Origin: Lentisphaeria bacterium
GTDB taxonomy: Bacteria; Verrucomicrobiota; Lentisphaeria; Victivallales; Victivallaceae
Assembly: GCA_017507125.1 (NCBI GenBank)
Contig: JAFWBQ010000085.1
Coordinates: 22,833 to 86,832, forward strand
Direction of reading: 5' to 3'
DNA length: 64,000 nucleotides
Within the stretch, counting starts at the first letter, position 1. Every line of letters starts with the position of its first letter. The translations under genes were made by a program, and so were the position numbers. The notes beneath the pieces are model-generated. The model made no database searches and had not been told where the DNA came from. It saw only the letters and a program-made list of their open reading frames with translations. Shown in pieces: positions 8,648 through 17,605 of this stretch.

Positions 8648-9880
8648 ATGAAAGAAAAGCGGGAGTTTATTATTTCCGGCGTTGAAGGTTTTCTTGAAAA
8701 ACATCAACTCAGCTGGTCTGATGTTTCAGTGATCATTGCCGGAGATATCCTCACCGCACTGACCAATCACAAATTGCTTTACAGCACTGAGAGCTTCGAT
8801 TATAAGCTCTATCAGCCTGCAGACTATGAAACTGCGGCTGAGATCGCTGACGGATTCGGGGAGCTGGGCGCCAAAGTTTTCAAAGAACGCAAGTTCGGCA
8901 GCAGAGCTTTTCTGGCGGTCTACTCAGAAAAGAGTGTTATCAGTACCGGACCTTTGCCGGATATCCTGGAAAATGCGCCGTGGAAATCCCCTCTGGTCAA
9001 CCGGCGGGTCCTTGATTCTGCCGCGGCTCCCGGAGAGTTTTCTCCCTTTACTTTCAAGGGCGAAAATTACCGTACCGAAAGCGTGCTTGCCCACTATGTC
9101 AATCCCGGAACTCCAGTGGGCTACCGTCCTCATGAAAACTACTTCTGTATCCGCCGTGAATCCGATGACCGGCTGATCTCAATTCCCCTTTTTGACCACT
9201 ACTTTGCCTCAGCTTATGTCTGGAACGACCGTTGTTACTGCTATTCAATGAACCAGGAAAACGGCTGCAAACTTGATGTTGTATGGTCAGATGACCTGAT
9301 TTCCTGGAGCCCGGTACATTGTGTCTTTGACTACTCCAGCCGGAATGAAATTTTCTGCAACACCTCAGTGACCTTTGACGGCAAAAAGTTCATACTGCTC
9401 TATGAGACCAACGATCCGGCCTGTCCGATCTACACCTTTCACTTTGCCGAGTCCGATGATCTTGTCAACTGGAAAACGATTCCGGGCGCAGTTTACGCCG
9501 ATGAAAAATATACCGGCGGCGGTTCACTGCACTGGGTGGAAGAGGATAAACTTTTCTACCTCAGCACTCTGGATCTTTTCATCCATCCGACTGCCCGCAA
9601 AGTGTGTTACCGTTTCATCATCAGCCGTTCGCCGGATCTTATCCACTGGGAAGATGCTCCGGATGACCGCCCCCTGCTGCTGCCGGATTGTTCCCACCGT
9701 CCGGATCCGGTCAACCATCCGGAAGTTTATGAGATCAGTGTCAGCGACGTTGAATACCGCGTGACAGAGGGCAAAGTGACCGCTTACTTTATCGGCGGCA
9801 ACCAATGGGGTGTCTGCGATAACCAGATCGCCGAATACCATGGAACGCTCCCGGATCTCTTCCGGGAATTTTTCAAGTAA
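8648..9880 (+). CDS. GH43-like five-bladed beta-propeller protein with an unrecognised N-terminal domain
   Basis: 410 residues, no signal peptide. The part from about residue 140 shows propeller blades typical of GH43/GH32-like proteins: SAYVWNDRCYCYS, SDDLISWSPV, FILLYETND, SDDLVNWKTI and SPDLIHWEDA. The repeated SDDL-W motif marks the outer strands. The N-terminal 100-110 residues (with DVSVIIAGDILTALTNHKLL) are not part of a propeller and I do not recognise them. The catalytic Asp/Glu set cannot be assigned, so it may be an alpha-L-arabinofuranosidase, another GH43-type enzyme or a non-catalytic relative. It has a GAGG ribosome-binding site and is first in the operon running to 16139. Confidence 0.75.
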   Translation: MKEKREFIISGVEGFLEKHQLSWSDVSVIIAGDILTALTNHKLLYSTESFDYKLYQPADYETAAEIADGFGELGAKVFKERKFGSRAFLAVYSEKSVISTGPLPDILENAPWKSPLVNRRVLDSAAAPGEFSPFTFKGENYRTESVLAHYVNPGTPVGYRPHENYFCIRRESDDRLISIPLFDHYFASAYVWNDRCYCYSMNQENGCKLDVVWSDDLISWSPVHCVFDYSSRNEIFCNTSVTFDGKKFILLYETNDPACPIYTFHFAESDDLVNWKTIPGAVYADEKYTGGGSLHWVEEDKLFYLSTLDLFIHPTARKVCYRFIISRSPDLIHWEDAPDDRPLLLPDCSHRPDPVNHPEVYEISVSDVEYRVTEGKVTAYFIGGNQWGVCDNQIAEYHGTLPDLFREFFK

Positions 9881-9912
9881 AAGCTTTCTCCCCCGATCAC
9901 TGAGGTAATGCC

Positions 9913-10983
9913 ATGAAAATCAATTCAAAAAAAGAGTCCACGGCGCAAAAGATCAGGGCCATGATCCGGAACGGAGAGTTCAAACTGGGGTCAAAACTCC
10001 CCCGGGGAACTGAGTTTGCCGCAACACTCGGCGTTTCCCACATCACGCTCCGTGCCGCCCTCGAAGAATTAGCAAAAGAGGGATTCGTTTCCCTCGTCCA
10101 GGGGAAAGGCACCTTCGTTACAGGTGACGGCAGGATCCGTGCTGCGGGGAAGATCCTCGTTGTCAGGGATGGGTTCCACACTCTGCGCAACCTCAGCACC
10201 TACATTCTCCCCGGATTTGAAAAAAGGTGTTGCGAACTTCAACTTCTCACAGAGACCATCAGCACAGATTTTCTGAAAAACTCTTCCCCCGCAGCCTTCC
10301 GTTCCATCATCCGGAAAAACGGATTTTCAGCCGTTCTGATTCCGGGAGGCGGTTTCACAGAGAATGATCCTCTGGCAGCCTTGCTCAAAGTTTGCGGCGT
10401 TCCAGTCCTGATCGCCCACGGTACTGCCAATGATCCGGAACGCACCGGCTTCCCCGTTATGCGGACCAATTACGCCGGAGCCTGGGACACGGGAGCCGGA
10501 TTCCTGCGTTCCTGCGGGTTCAAAAGATGTGCTGTCTTTTCCAATGCCTCATTCAAGGTGAAATACCTCACTGACAAGGAATTTCTCGACCGTTTTGAAG
10601 AGTTTGGTTTTGCCCCGGATCCCCGGTTGATCGTTTCCGCCATGCCTGATGATCTGGACTTTGAAAGCAAACTTGAAATGCTGCTCAAAGCAACTCCTGA
10701 AGCCATTTTCTGCGGCTCAGACTTCTTTGCCACCCGGGTCTGCCAATATCTTGCAGCCCATAAGATCCGGGTCCCGGAGGAGATCGCTGTTCTGGGATTC
10801 GGAGGGTATCCCGGCGGAAATTTCTGTATCCCTGCTCTTTCAACGGTGGACTTCCAATACAACGCCATCGGCGAAAAAGCGGCGGAGCTTCTTTCTGATC
10901 CCCGACAGCTGAAAGTTGAAAACTTTGATATTTTCACCCCACATAAAATGTTGATCCGGGAATCTGCAGTTCCCCAAAAATGA
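9913..10983 (+). CDS. GntR-type winged helix fused to a LacI-type ligand-binding domain (transcriptional regulator)
   Basis: 356 residues. The N-terminal 70 residues are a GntR winged helix: [20 protein letters not shown], then [20 protein letters not shown] and the wing VQGKGTFV. The rest resembles periplasmic-binding/LacI sensor domains, with IPGGG near 135, [10 protein letters not shown] near 285 and a final ALSTVDF segment. This AraR-like architecture usually responds to a sugar. It is encoded inside the operon 8648-16139 and beside the divergent GH36-GH16 operon. I infer that it controls one or both in response to a released sugar; the inverted repeat at 8494-8511 is a candidate target. 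Confidence 0.88.
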   Translation: MKINSKKESTAQKIRAMIRNGEFKLGSKLPRGTEFAATLGVSHITLRAALEELAKEGFVSLVQGKGTFVTGDGRIRAAGKILVVRDGFHTLRNLSTYILPGFEKRCCELQLLTETISTDFLKNSSPAAFRSIIRKNGFSAVLIPGGGFTENDPLAALLKVCGVPVLIAHGTANDPERTGFPVMRTNYAGAWDTGAGFLRSCGFKRCAVFSNASFKVKYLTDKEFLDRFEEFGFAPDPRLIVSAMPDDLDFESKLEMLLKATPEAIFCGSDFFATRVCQYLAAHKIRVPEEIAVLGFGGYPGGNFCIPALSTVDFQYNAIGEKAAELLSDPRQLKVENFDIFTPHKMLIRESAVPQK

Positions 10984-10996
10984 AAGGATTTTTCCC

Positions 10997-11920
10997 ATGA
11001 AACAAAAACTTTTCACGCTGATCGAACTATTGGTGAGTAAAACTTGTCAAACAGGTGTTTTGCCGTTGTATTACCTCAAAAAATTTTATAAAAACAACAC
11101 ATCCTTACGCCCGACAGGGCGCACTTCATGTTTGACGCAGTCAAACTCTTCACACCTTCACATCTTCACTCAATCAGCGTTCACGCTGATTGAACTTTTG
11201 GTTGTTATTGCTATTATTGCCATTCTTGCCGCCATGCTGCTGCCTGCCTTGCAGCAGGCACGGGACAGAGGAAAACAGATCTCCTGCGTCAACATGATGG
11301 GACAGCTGGGAAAAGCCGCATTGTTTTATGCCGCTGACAACAGCGATTTTATCATTTCCTTTACCATGGCTTCTGCCAGTCAGCCCGATGCCTGGGGCGC
11401 CGGGGAGTGGTACAATGCTTACGACCGGACGACCTCAAAAGGGGAAATTTCCAAGGGGACCATTTTCAGATATCTCGGCATTCCTGAAACAAAAAATGCG
11501 ATCATCGGCGGAATTGTTTACAACTCCGCCGGCAGACGTATCGTCACCCCCATTCTCTGCCCTTCCGTCAACACTGCCGGAAGTTTTTACGGATTGAACT
11601 TTCAGAACACCAGTGAACACTCCAAAACAGGATTCAAACTTTCTTCTCTGAAAAAACCTTCCAACGGCTGTTACTTTGCTGAATCGGTGGACTCCAAAAA
11701 CGCCAACTACAAGGGAACGCACGCGATTGCCTTCCGTCATTTGGACACCTGTGGTGTTGTCTTCTATGACGGCGGTACCGCCATGGTCAAATACCGTAAA
11801 ATGGCTTTCAAATATCCGGATGATGATGACAGCTGCCTTTACACTTCGGTCTGGCTTCCCGGCAAGCCTGCAAAATGGCAGGCTGCGGCTGAAATGCGTT
11901 ACGGAGGAGTCCGCAAATGA
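10997..11920 (+). CDS. prepilin-like (pseudopilin) protein with H-x9-DG motif and a duplicated, interrupted leader
   Basis: 307 residues. A canonical type IV prepilin leader and transmembrane helix, [20 protein letters not shown], begins at residue 62 rather than near residue 6. The C-terminal half has [13 protein letters not shown], which fits the H-x9-DG motif of pseudopilin-like proteins common in Planctomycetes and Lentisphaerae. Residues 1-13 ([13 protein letters not shown]) are a first copy of the leader, followed by 48 foreign-looking residues rich in Ser, Thr, Lys and Cys and then the second copy. Removing the 168 bp between the copies restores a perfect prepilin. AAAGGA precedes the ATG. 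The stop overlaps the next ATG by ATGA, so it is coupled to the beta-helix gene. Confidence 0.85.
   Translation: MKQKLFTLIELLVSKTCQTGVLPLYYLKKFYKNNTSLRPTGRTSCLTQSNSSHLHIFTQSAFTLIELLVVIAIIAILAAMLLPALQQARDRGKQISCVNMMGQLGKAALFYAADNSDFIISFTMASASQPDAWGAGEWYNAYDRTTSKGEISKGTIFRYLGIPETKNAIIGGIVYNSAGRRIVTPILCPSVNTAGSFYGLNFQNTSEHSKTGFKLSSLKKPSNGCYFAESVDSKNANYKGTHAIAFRHLDTCGVVFYDGGTAMVKYRKMAFKYPDDDDSCLYTSVWLPGKPAKWQAAAEMRYGGVRK
11012..11202 (+). repeat. 23-bp direct repeats bracketing an in-frame, palindrome-rich insert
   Basis: The prepilin-leader segment at 11012-11034 recurs at 11180-11202 with 21 of 23 bases identical, exactly 168 bp (56 codons) apart. The 145 bp between them contain a 5-bp stem with 4-nt loop (11108-11121) and a 7-bp perfect stem, GTTTGAC/GTCAAAC, with 3-nt loop (11130-11146). 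A 10-bp perfect stem, TCAATCAGCG/CGCTGATTGA, with 4-nt loop (11170-11193) runs into the second repeat. TTCAC also occurs at 11149, 11157 and 11165 with an 8-bp period, and again at 11180. No stop codon interrupts the reading frame. Confidence 0.85.
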
Positions 11921-14900
11921 AAAAATTTTCCTTCTTTATTGTTTTATGCAGTGCTCTTATTCTTTCCGGAGCTGAATACTTTGTCACCCCGGCAGACTCT
12001 TTGCAGAAAGCCTTTGACAAACTCCGCCCCGGTGACATCCTGACCCTGAAAGAGGGCGTTTACCGTCAGGGCACTGTAAAAGTTTCCGTCAAAGGCACCG
12101 CCGCCAAACCCGTCATCATCCGGGGCGAAGAGCGCAGTTCCACAATCATCACAGCGTGGAAGTCCCTTGACAACGCCGTATGGGAAAAGGTGAAGGATCA
12201 GCGTTTTGTTTACCGCACCCCTCTCAAAGAAGAGGTCTATAACGTAAGCGACCTGAAATCGGAGCGTCTTTTGCTGACAGCCCCGGCGGTTCAGGATATG
12301 GAAAAGTTCCGCGGAACATTCCGCTGTGAAAAAGGATTTCTTTACGTCCACACCTTTGACGGAAAGGCACCCGGAAAAAGTCTGCGTGCCACAGTGCATT
12401 CAGGCTATCTCTTCCTCTTTGAAAGAGCCTCTCATGTAAAAATTGAAAATCTGACCTTCTGCGGTTCAGCTCACAAAGATCCCCGCTATTCCTCCTGGGC
12501 CATCGCCATCAGGTGTATTGGAACATCTGACATAACCGTTGACAACTGCGGATTTTATTACAATTCAGGCGGCGTCGCTTTTACAGTCAAATCAAAGAAC
12601 TCCACGGTCAGGAACAGTTTCTTCCACAGGAACGACGCCCCCGGATACGCCGAGGCGGCGCAGCTCTTTTTCGGCGGTGCCTCCAAAAACAATCTGGCAG
12701 AAAACAACATCGTTGTCAATACCGGTGTCCATGGTGTCAGATTTTACTCAGGCGCCATTGATGATACCGCCCGCAACAACATCATCGTCAATTCGCGGAT
12801 CGGACTCTATTACAAAGCCACAGCAGGAAAAAGGTTGGCCCAAGGCAATGTTGTGATCGACTCCTCTTCTGTCAATTACAGCGATCTTCAGGGGGGACGC
12901 CCCATCAGGGATATTTCCAACACTTTCGGTTATCCCAGCAGTGTATATGACCCCAACGCGACCAATCTGATTTTGAAAAAAGAGGAAAAACCGGAGTTCT
13001 GCGCCCCGGAATATCTGGACTACCGTCTTCAGCAGGGAGCTGCGGCACTGGGCAAGGGAGCTTTCCCCAAATGGGAAAAGGTCTTTTATCTTGCATCTTC
13101 CGGCAAAGACAGCAATTCAGGGGGCAATGAAAAGAAACCTTTCCGCACCTTTGAAAGAGCTTTGCAGACTCTGGCACAGGGAGGAACTCTTTACATAGCT
13201 CAGGGGAATTACAATTCTTTCAAAGGGCAGGTCAAAAATGTCACGTTGAGAGGACGGGGCAAAGTCACGCTCCGGACTCTTGATCTCTCAGGAGCAGTCA
13301 ATGTCACCGTTGAAGGTATGGATATCACACACATCAACTTGAAAAACAGCTCTTCTGTCACTTTGAAAAACTGTTCTGTCAAAACCATTGAAGCAGGAAA
13401 GTGCACAAGGATCTTCAACTGCAATTATGAAAAACTCACCGGCAATGCCCGTGTGTTCGACTCTCTGTGCCGGGGCATCCCGACAGGAGCTTATCCTGAA
13501 TCTCCCCTGCTGCCCGGCGTAAGAAAGAAATCTTCGGCAGAGCTCCGGGCTCCGGAGGAACTTTCTTTAACCTTTTACGGTGACAGGGCAACTGTATGCT
13601 GGGTGACTCCCGATGTCAGCGCTGACCACTACCGGGTGAAAAATGCCTGGTGGTCTCCCCGCCCCGCCACCTCTTATCTTGAATACGGAACCACGCCTCA
13701 AATGGGGAAACGTGCTTTTTCAAGCGGAAACATTTTCCACAATATTGAACTCAAAGAGCTGAAACCGGGCACAAAGTATTACTGCCGCGCCGTTATCCCG
13801 GCACACCCTTTTGCCAGAGTCAATGTGGATCCCTGGCGGAAAGCCAATTTTTCCGGCATGGAAATAAGCGGTTCACGGGATGTCAAGGGAAAAATCGTCA
13901 CCTTTACAGTGCCTGCGGTCAAAGAGCGCAAAAGCTGCGAATACTTCGTCTCCCCCAAAGGGAGCGATACCAATAACGGCAGCGCCCAAAAACCTTTCCG
14001 CTCCATTGCCAAAGCTGCGGCACTGGCGCTCCCCGGAGATACCGTCACACTGCTTCCCGGCATCTATTACGAAAGCATCACCCCGCTTCATTCGGGGAGT
14101 GTTTCAAAGCCCATCACCTTCCGGGCGGCAAAGACAGGAAGCGTCATTCTTGACGGAGCCAATTTCATGCGCCCCGGAGGGATCGTCTGCAAAGACCTCA
14201 GTTACATCAGATTCCAGGGATTCATTTTGCGGAATTTCGCCAACAAGCTCTACGCCAACCGGGGCGGAGCCAACTTCGGCATGGCGCAGCTTTTCCATGC
14301 TTCTGATATCGAGATCAGAGATTGTGTCTTCTCTGCCGTGGGAACCTATCAGCACCCGGTCATACTTCTGGGGTGCGACAGGATAAAAATCGAAAACTGT
14401 GTCTTTGCCAAAGGTGTCACCGCCATTGACGGTTCATTCAACGGAAATATTGAAGTCAGACACTGCACCTTCTACGTTTCAGAGATCCATAACTTTGCCC
14501 TGAGCAGGCAACTTCCCGGCAGCACCCTCACTGTACGGAACAATCTCTTTGTGGCACTGACTCCTGCCAAAGCACTGAACAAAGTGGAACGTACAGGAAT
14601 CTCCGGAACAGATTTCAAGGTTGACTTTGATCACAACTGCTGGTACTTTTCCCCCAAGGATAAATACCGGTACTGCGGCGGCGAAGGGGGAAAAATCAAA
14701 CTTTCAGGCGTTGCCGGAGTTGCCCGGTTCCGTGCAAAAACCGGCTGGGGAAAAAACGATATTGAAACCACCTCCATCCGTTTCAAGGGCCACACCTTTG
14801 CAGATCCCTTTGAAAAGGAGTTCGGCAAGATCATCTCAGATCTTGCGTCTGGAAAAATCACACCGACCCTTGAATTTTTTGAGTCGGAGTTGTCACATAA

Positions 14901-14925
14901 ATATGGAGCAAAAGCTGTAAAATGA
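11917..14925 (+). CDS. secreted right-handed parallel beta-helix protein, paralogous in layout to the gene at 307
   Basis: 1002 residues. A signal peptide ([18 protein letters not shown]) is followed by three DUF1565-like modules starting near residues 21, 392 and 671. Recognisable elements are [56 protein letters not shown] and [16 protein letters not shown]. Beta-helix rungs with IENLTF, VENCGF-like and NNIIVN-like strings lie between. An FnIII-like stretch near 545-660 includes [12 protein letters not shown]. The order of modules matches the 307-3510 protein although the sequences have diverged. It is translationally coupled to the prepilin-like gene upstream (ATGA) and to the oxidoreductase downstream (ATGA). 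I infer an exported carbohydrate-active or carbohydrate-binding protein. Confidence 0.85.
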   Translation: MKKFSFFIVLCSALILSGAEYFVTPADSLQKAFDKLRPGDILTLKEGVYRQGTVKVSVKGTAAKPVIIRGEERSSTIITAWKSLDNAVWEKVKDQRFVYRTPLKEEVYNVSDLKSERLLLTAPAVQDMEKFRGTFRCEKGFLYVHTFDGKAPGKSLRATVHSGYLFLFERASHVKIENLTFCGSAHKDPRYSSWAIAIRCIGTSDITVDNCGFYYNSGGVAFTVKSKNSTVRNSFFHRNDAPGYAEAAQLFFGGASKNNLAENNIVVNTGVHGVRFYSGAIDDTARNNIIVNSRIGLYYKATAGKRLAQGNVVIDSSSVNYSDLQGGRPIRDISNTFGYPSSVYDPNATNLILKKEEKPEFCAPEYLDYRLQQGAAALGKGAFPKWEKVFYLASSGKDSNSGGNEKKPFRTFERALQTLAQGGTLYIAQGNYNSFKGQVKNVTLRGRGKVTLRTLDLSGAVNVTVEGMDITHINLKNSSSVTLKNCSVKTIEAGKCTRIFNCNYEKLTGNARVFDSLCRGIPTGAYPESPLLPGVRKKSSAELRAPEELSLTFYGDRATVCWVTPDVSADHYRVKNAWWSPRPATSYLEYGTTPQMGKRAFSSGNIFHNIELKELKPGTKYYCRAVIPAHPFARVNVDPWRKANFSGMEISGSRDVKGKIVTFTVPAVKERKSCEYFVSPKGSDTNNGSAQKPFRSIAKAAALALPGDTVTLLPGIYYESITPLHSGSVSKPITFRAAKTGSVILDGANFMRPGGIVCKDLSYIRFQGFILRNFANKLYANRGGANFGMAQLFHASDIEIRDCVFSAVGTYQHPVILLGCDRIKIENCVFAKGVTAIDGSFNGNIEVRHCTFYVSEIHNFALSRQLPGSTLTVRNNLFVALTPAKALNKVERTGISGTDFKVDFDHNCWYFSPKDKYRYCGGEGGKIKLSGVAGVARFRAKTGWGKNDIETTSIRFKGHTFADPFEKEFGKIISDLASGKITPTLEFFESELSHKYGAKAVK

Positions 14926-16139
14926 AAAAGATCCGCATCGGTGTCATCGGAATGGGCAGCAGAGCCTATTCTCTTATATTGCCTCTGATGAGTGAACAGT
15001 TCAAAGAGCGTGTTGAGATCACCGCCGTCTATGATCCGGAGCCGCTGAAAAGAGAATTCGCCGCCCGGACCGTCAAGAGTGATTCACTGAAACTCTTTGA
15101 CGATCGGGAGGAGTTCCTCAAAAGCGGACTTGATCTGGTCATGGTATGTACTCCCCAGAGCGGACACGCCGAAAATACCATCGCCGCCCTTGAAGCCGGG
15201 ATCGACGTCTTTCTTGAAAAACCCATGGCGCGCACCGCCGCCGAATGTCAGGCGATCATGGATGCCGAAAAGAAAAGCGGCAAAAATGTTTTCATGGGAT
15301 TCAATCTGCGCCACCATCCGGTCTGCTGCGAAATCGCCGGCATGGTCAACAGTGAAAAGATCGGACACGTCCAGCAGATCATCTGCACCGACTTTTACAA
15401 CGGCGGTTACAGTTATTTCCGCCGCTGGCACCGTTTGACCCGGAACTCCGGGGGGCTCGCTGTTGAAAAGGGATGTCACAGCATTGATCAGATCAACCGT
15501 TTTGCCAGAAGTGTTCCGGTGCGGGTTTCCGCATTCGGCGGGCTTGACCGCTTTCTGCCTGACAAAGAGGGAGCCGATTACTGCTCAGAGTGCGGAAAAA
15601 AAGAAAGCTGCCCCTACTTCATGGATATGGACAAAGCTGAAGAAAGTACCACTAATGCCACCGGTATCCCAGCCGTCGTTGTCAACGGCGGACAAAAGCT
15701 GGATATGTGCGTTTTCAACTCAGATAAAGACACCTTTGATAACCATACCATTATGATCGAATATGCCAACGGATGCCGTGCCGTTCTGGCGGAGTGCTTT
15801 ACAAGCTCCGTCAAATCCACCAGCGGCAGACAGTTTGTCCTCAACGGCTGGGATGGACAGATCTGGGCAGAGATGAGCAACCGCAGGATCCGTTTTTATC
15901 CCAATGCCCCCTCTCAAGGCAAGATGGAGCCTGAAGAGATAAACATCCCCCCTGCCCCCGGCAACCACGGCGGCGCCGACAATCTGATGCTTGAATATGT
16001 CATCAGCTGTCTGGAAACAGGGAAAAAGAACACTGAAATGCTCACCCTTGACGGCTATTACTCCGTCGCCGTCGCCGAAGCGGCAGAGATCGCCGTTCTT
16101 GAAAAGCGCATCGTCGAGCTCACTCCGCCGCAGTTGTAA
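14922..16139 (+). CDS. Gfo/Idh/MocA family oxidoreductase
   Basis: 405 residues. An N-terminal Rossmann fold (IGVIGMGSRAYS, residues 4-15) is followed by the family EKP motif (FLEKPMARTAAEC near residue 92) and a C-terminal alpha/beta dimerisation domain with a His motif near GCHSIDQINRF. A cysteine cluster, CSECGKKESC, near residue 220 may bind a metal and is seen in a subset of the family. These NAD(P)-dependent enzymes oxidise or reduce sugars or cyclitols; some cleave glycosides by a redox route. It is the last gene of the operon starting at 8648 and is followed by a terminator, so it probably handles a monosaccharide released by the pathway. Confidence 0.88.
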   Translation: MKKIRIGVIGMGSRAYSLILPLMSEQFKERVEITAVYDPEPLKREFAARTVKSDSLKLFDDREEFLKSGLDLVMVCTPQSGHAENTIAALEAGIDVFLEKPMARTAAECQAIMDAEKKSGKNVFMGFNLRHHPVCCEIAGMVNSEKIGHVQQIICTDFYNGGYSYFRRWHRLTRNSGGLAVEKGCHSIDQINRFARSVPVRVSAFGGLDRFLPDKEGADYCSECGKKESCPYFMDMDKAEESTTNATGIPAVVVNGGQKLDMCVFNSDKDTFDNHTIMIEYANGCRAVLAECFTSSVKSTSGRQFVLNGWDGQIWAEMSNRRIRFYPNAPSQGKMEPEEINIPPAPGNHGGADNLMLEYVISCLETGKKNTEMLTLDGYYSVAVAEAAEIAVLEKRIVELTPPQL

Positions 16140-16161
16140 AAACCGCCTCTGTCAGAAAGAG

Positions 16162-16207
16162 AAGGGAGGGATAAAAAAAATGTCCCTCCCTTGCTTTTGT
16201 TCTGTTT
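16162..16207 (+). terminator. intrinsic terminator of the 8648-16139 operon
   Basis: A perfect 10-bp stem (AAGGGAGGGA, 16162-16171, with TCCCTCCCTT, 16183-16192) and an 11-nt loop, followed by a T-rich tail. The tail overlaps the next promoter. Confidence 0.75.
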
Positions 16208-16219
16208 CAGGTGTATATT
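16191..16219 (+). promoter_or_regulatory. candidate promoter of the M29 aminopeptidase gene
   Basis: TTGCTT (16191-16196), a 17-bp spacer ending CAGGTG, then TATATT (16214-16219). The -35 element is weak, but the spacer end and the -10 match the promoter form seen at 3512 and 24533. Confidence 0.4.
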
Positions 16220-16252
16220 ACCTGCAATCAGAAAGAATAAAGGAAAAAAATT

Positions 16253-17482
16253 ATGAAATCCCTCAGCATACAGCTTGAAGCATACGCCGATTTGATCGTT
16301 CAAATGGGAGTCAATCCCGATAAAGGGCAGGAGGTTCTGGTCATCGCCGGAGTGGATCAACCTGATTTTGTCCGTATGGTGGTGAGAAAACTTTATGAAA
16401 AAGGCGCCGCCAAAGTCGTGGTCAGCTGGGAGGATATGCCTCTTGCAAAATTGGATCAGCTCCACAGAAGTGAAGAATCCCTTTCCTCCCTCGCCGACTG
16501 GGAGCTTGCCAAGTGGAAGTGGCGCGCAGAGTCGCTGCCCGCTTTGCTCTGGTTGGACTCCGATGATCCCGACGGCATGGATGGCATCGATCAGGGAAAA
16601 CGCGCCCGGAGTCAGGCAGCACGATTCCCTCTGATAAAACCATTTCGCGAAGCCATGGAAAACCGCCACCAATGGTGTATTGCCGGTGTCCCCGGCATTC
16701 CGTGGGCAAAGAAGGTCTTCCCCGGACTCCCGGAAGAAGAGGCTGTGGAGAAACTCTGGCTCGCCATCTTAAAGGCTTCCCGCGCTCTGGGCGACCCCAT
16801 CTCCAACTGGCAGGAACACAACAAAACTGTCCATGAAAGAGCGGCGAAACTCAATGCCTTCCACTTCACAGCACTGGAATACCGCACTCCCGACGGAACC
16901 GATTTCCGTGTGGGACTCATGGAACAGGGAATTTTCGCAGGCGGCAGTGAAACCGACCTGAGCGGGCGGGTTTTCAACCCCAACATCCCCTCTGAAGAGA
17001 TCTTCACCTCCCCGAAAAAGGGCGAAGCGGAAGGTCTGGTGGTCAGCACCAAGCCCCTCTCATGGCAGGGCTCTCTCATCGAAAACTTTTCCATCCGCTT
17101 TGAAAATGGCAAGGCCGTTGAGGTCCGTGCTGAAAAGGGACAGGAGGCTTTGGAAAAGATGATCGCCATGGATGAAAACGCCCCCTATCTGGGAGAATGT
17201 GCTCTCATTGATCACCGTTCCCCCATCAGCGAAATGGGGATCCTTTTTTACAACACACTCTACGATGAAAATGCAAGCTGCCATCTGGCACTGGGACGGG
17301 GATTTGACGTCTGCGTTGCCAATTACGAAAAATACTCCCGCGAAGAGCTTAAAAACATGGGCGTCAATGACAGCATGATCCATGTTGACTTCATGATCGG
17401 CAGCGCCGACCTTGATATTGACGGCATCACCGCTTCCGGTGAAAAAGTACCAGTGTTCCGCAAAGGCAGCTGGGTCTTCTGA
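16253..17482 (+). CDS. M29 family (thermophilic-type) metallo-aminopeptidase
   Basis: 409 residues, cytoplasmic. M29 enzymes use two metal ions to remove N-terminal residues from peptides. The N-terminal alpha/beta domain has EVLVIAGVDQPDFVRMV near 25. The catalytic half shows the family pattern: a TPDGTDFRVGL strand, NIPSEEIFTSP near 245 with the conserved Glu, GALIDHRSPI-like ECALIDHRSP near 325, and HLALGRGF and NDSMIHVDFMIGS near the end, which supply metal ligands. AAAGGA precedes the ATG. It looks monocistronic and converges with trxB across a hairpin at 17559-17587. Confidence 0.9.
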   Translation: MKSLSIQLEAYADLIVQMGVNPDKGQEVLVIAGVDQPDFVRMVVRKLYEKGAAKVVVSWEDMPLAKLDQLHRSEESLSSLADWELAKWKWRAESLPALLWLDSDDPDGMDGIDQGKRARSQAARFPLIKPFREAMENRHQWCIAGVPGIPWAKKVFPGLPEEEAVEKLWLAILKASRALGDPISNWQEHNKTVHERAAKLNAFHFTALEYRTPDGTDFRVGLMEQGIFAGGSETDLSGRVFNPNIPSEEIFTSPKKGEAEGLVVSTKPLSWQGSLIENFSIRFENGKAVEVRAEKGQEALEKMIAMDENAPYLGECALIDHRSPISEMGILFYNTLYDENASCHLALGRGFDVCVANYEKYSREELKNMGVNDSMIHVDFMIGSADLDIDGITASGEKVPVFRKGSWVF

Positions 17483-17558
17483 TCTGACTCAGTACTCTTC
17501 CTTACAGGAACCCAATAAGCTCTCTTTGTGCCGCAGAAAAACTGCCCTTTAAAGCAAC

Positions 17559-17587
17559 GTCACCCCGGAAAAAATTCCCGGGGTGAC
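17559..17587. terminator. hairpin between convergent genes
   Basis: A perfect 10-bp stem (GTCACCCCGG/CCGGGGTGAC) with a 9-nt loop between the M29 gene and the end of trxB. There is no clear T-run on either side, so termination is only probable. Confidence 0.5.
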
Positions 17588-17605
17588 ATCAAATTGCAGG
17601 AGATA

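Noticed and set aside
10997..11179. Prepilin gene as a pseudogene
   Set aside because: The insert is a multiple of three and has no stop; the downstream body is intact, so the frame is kept open rather than broken.
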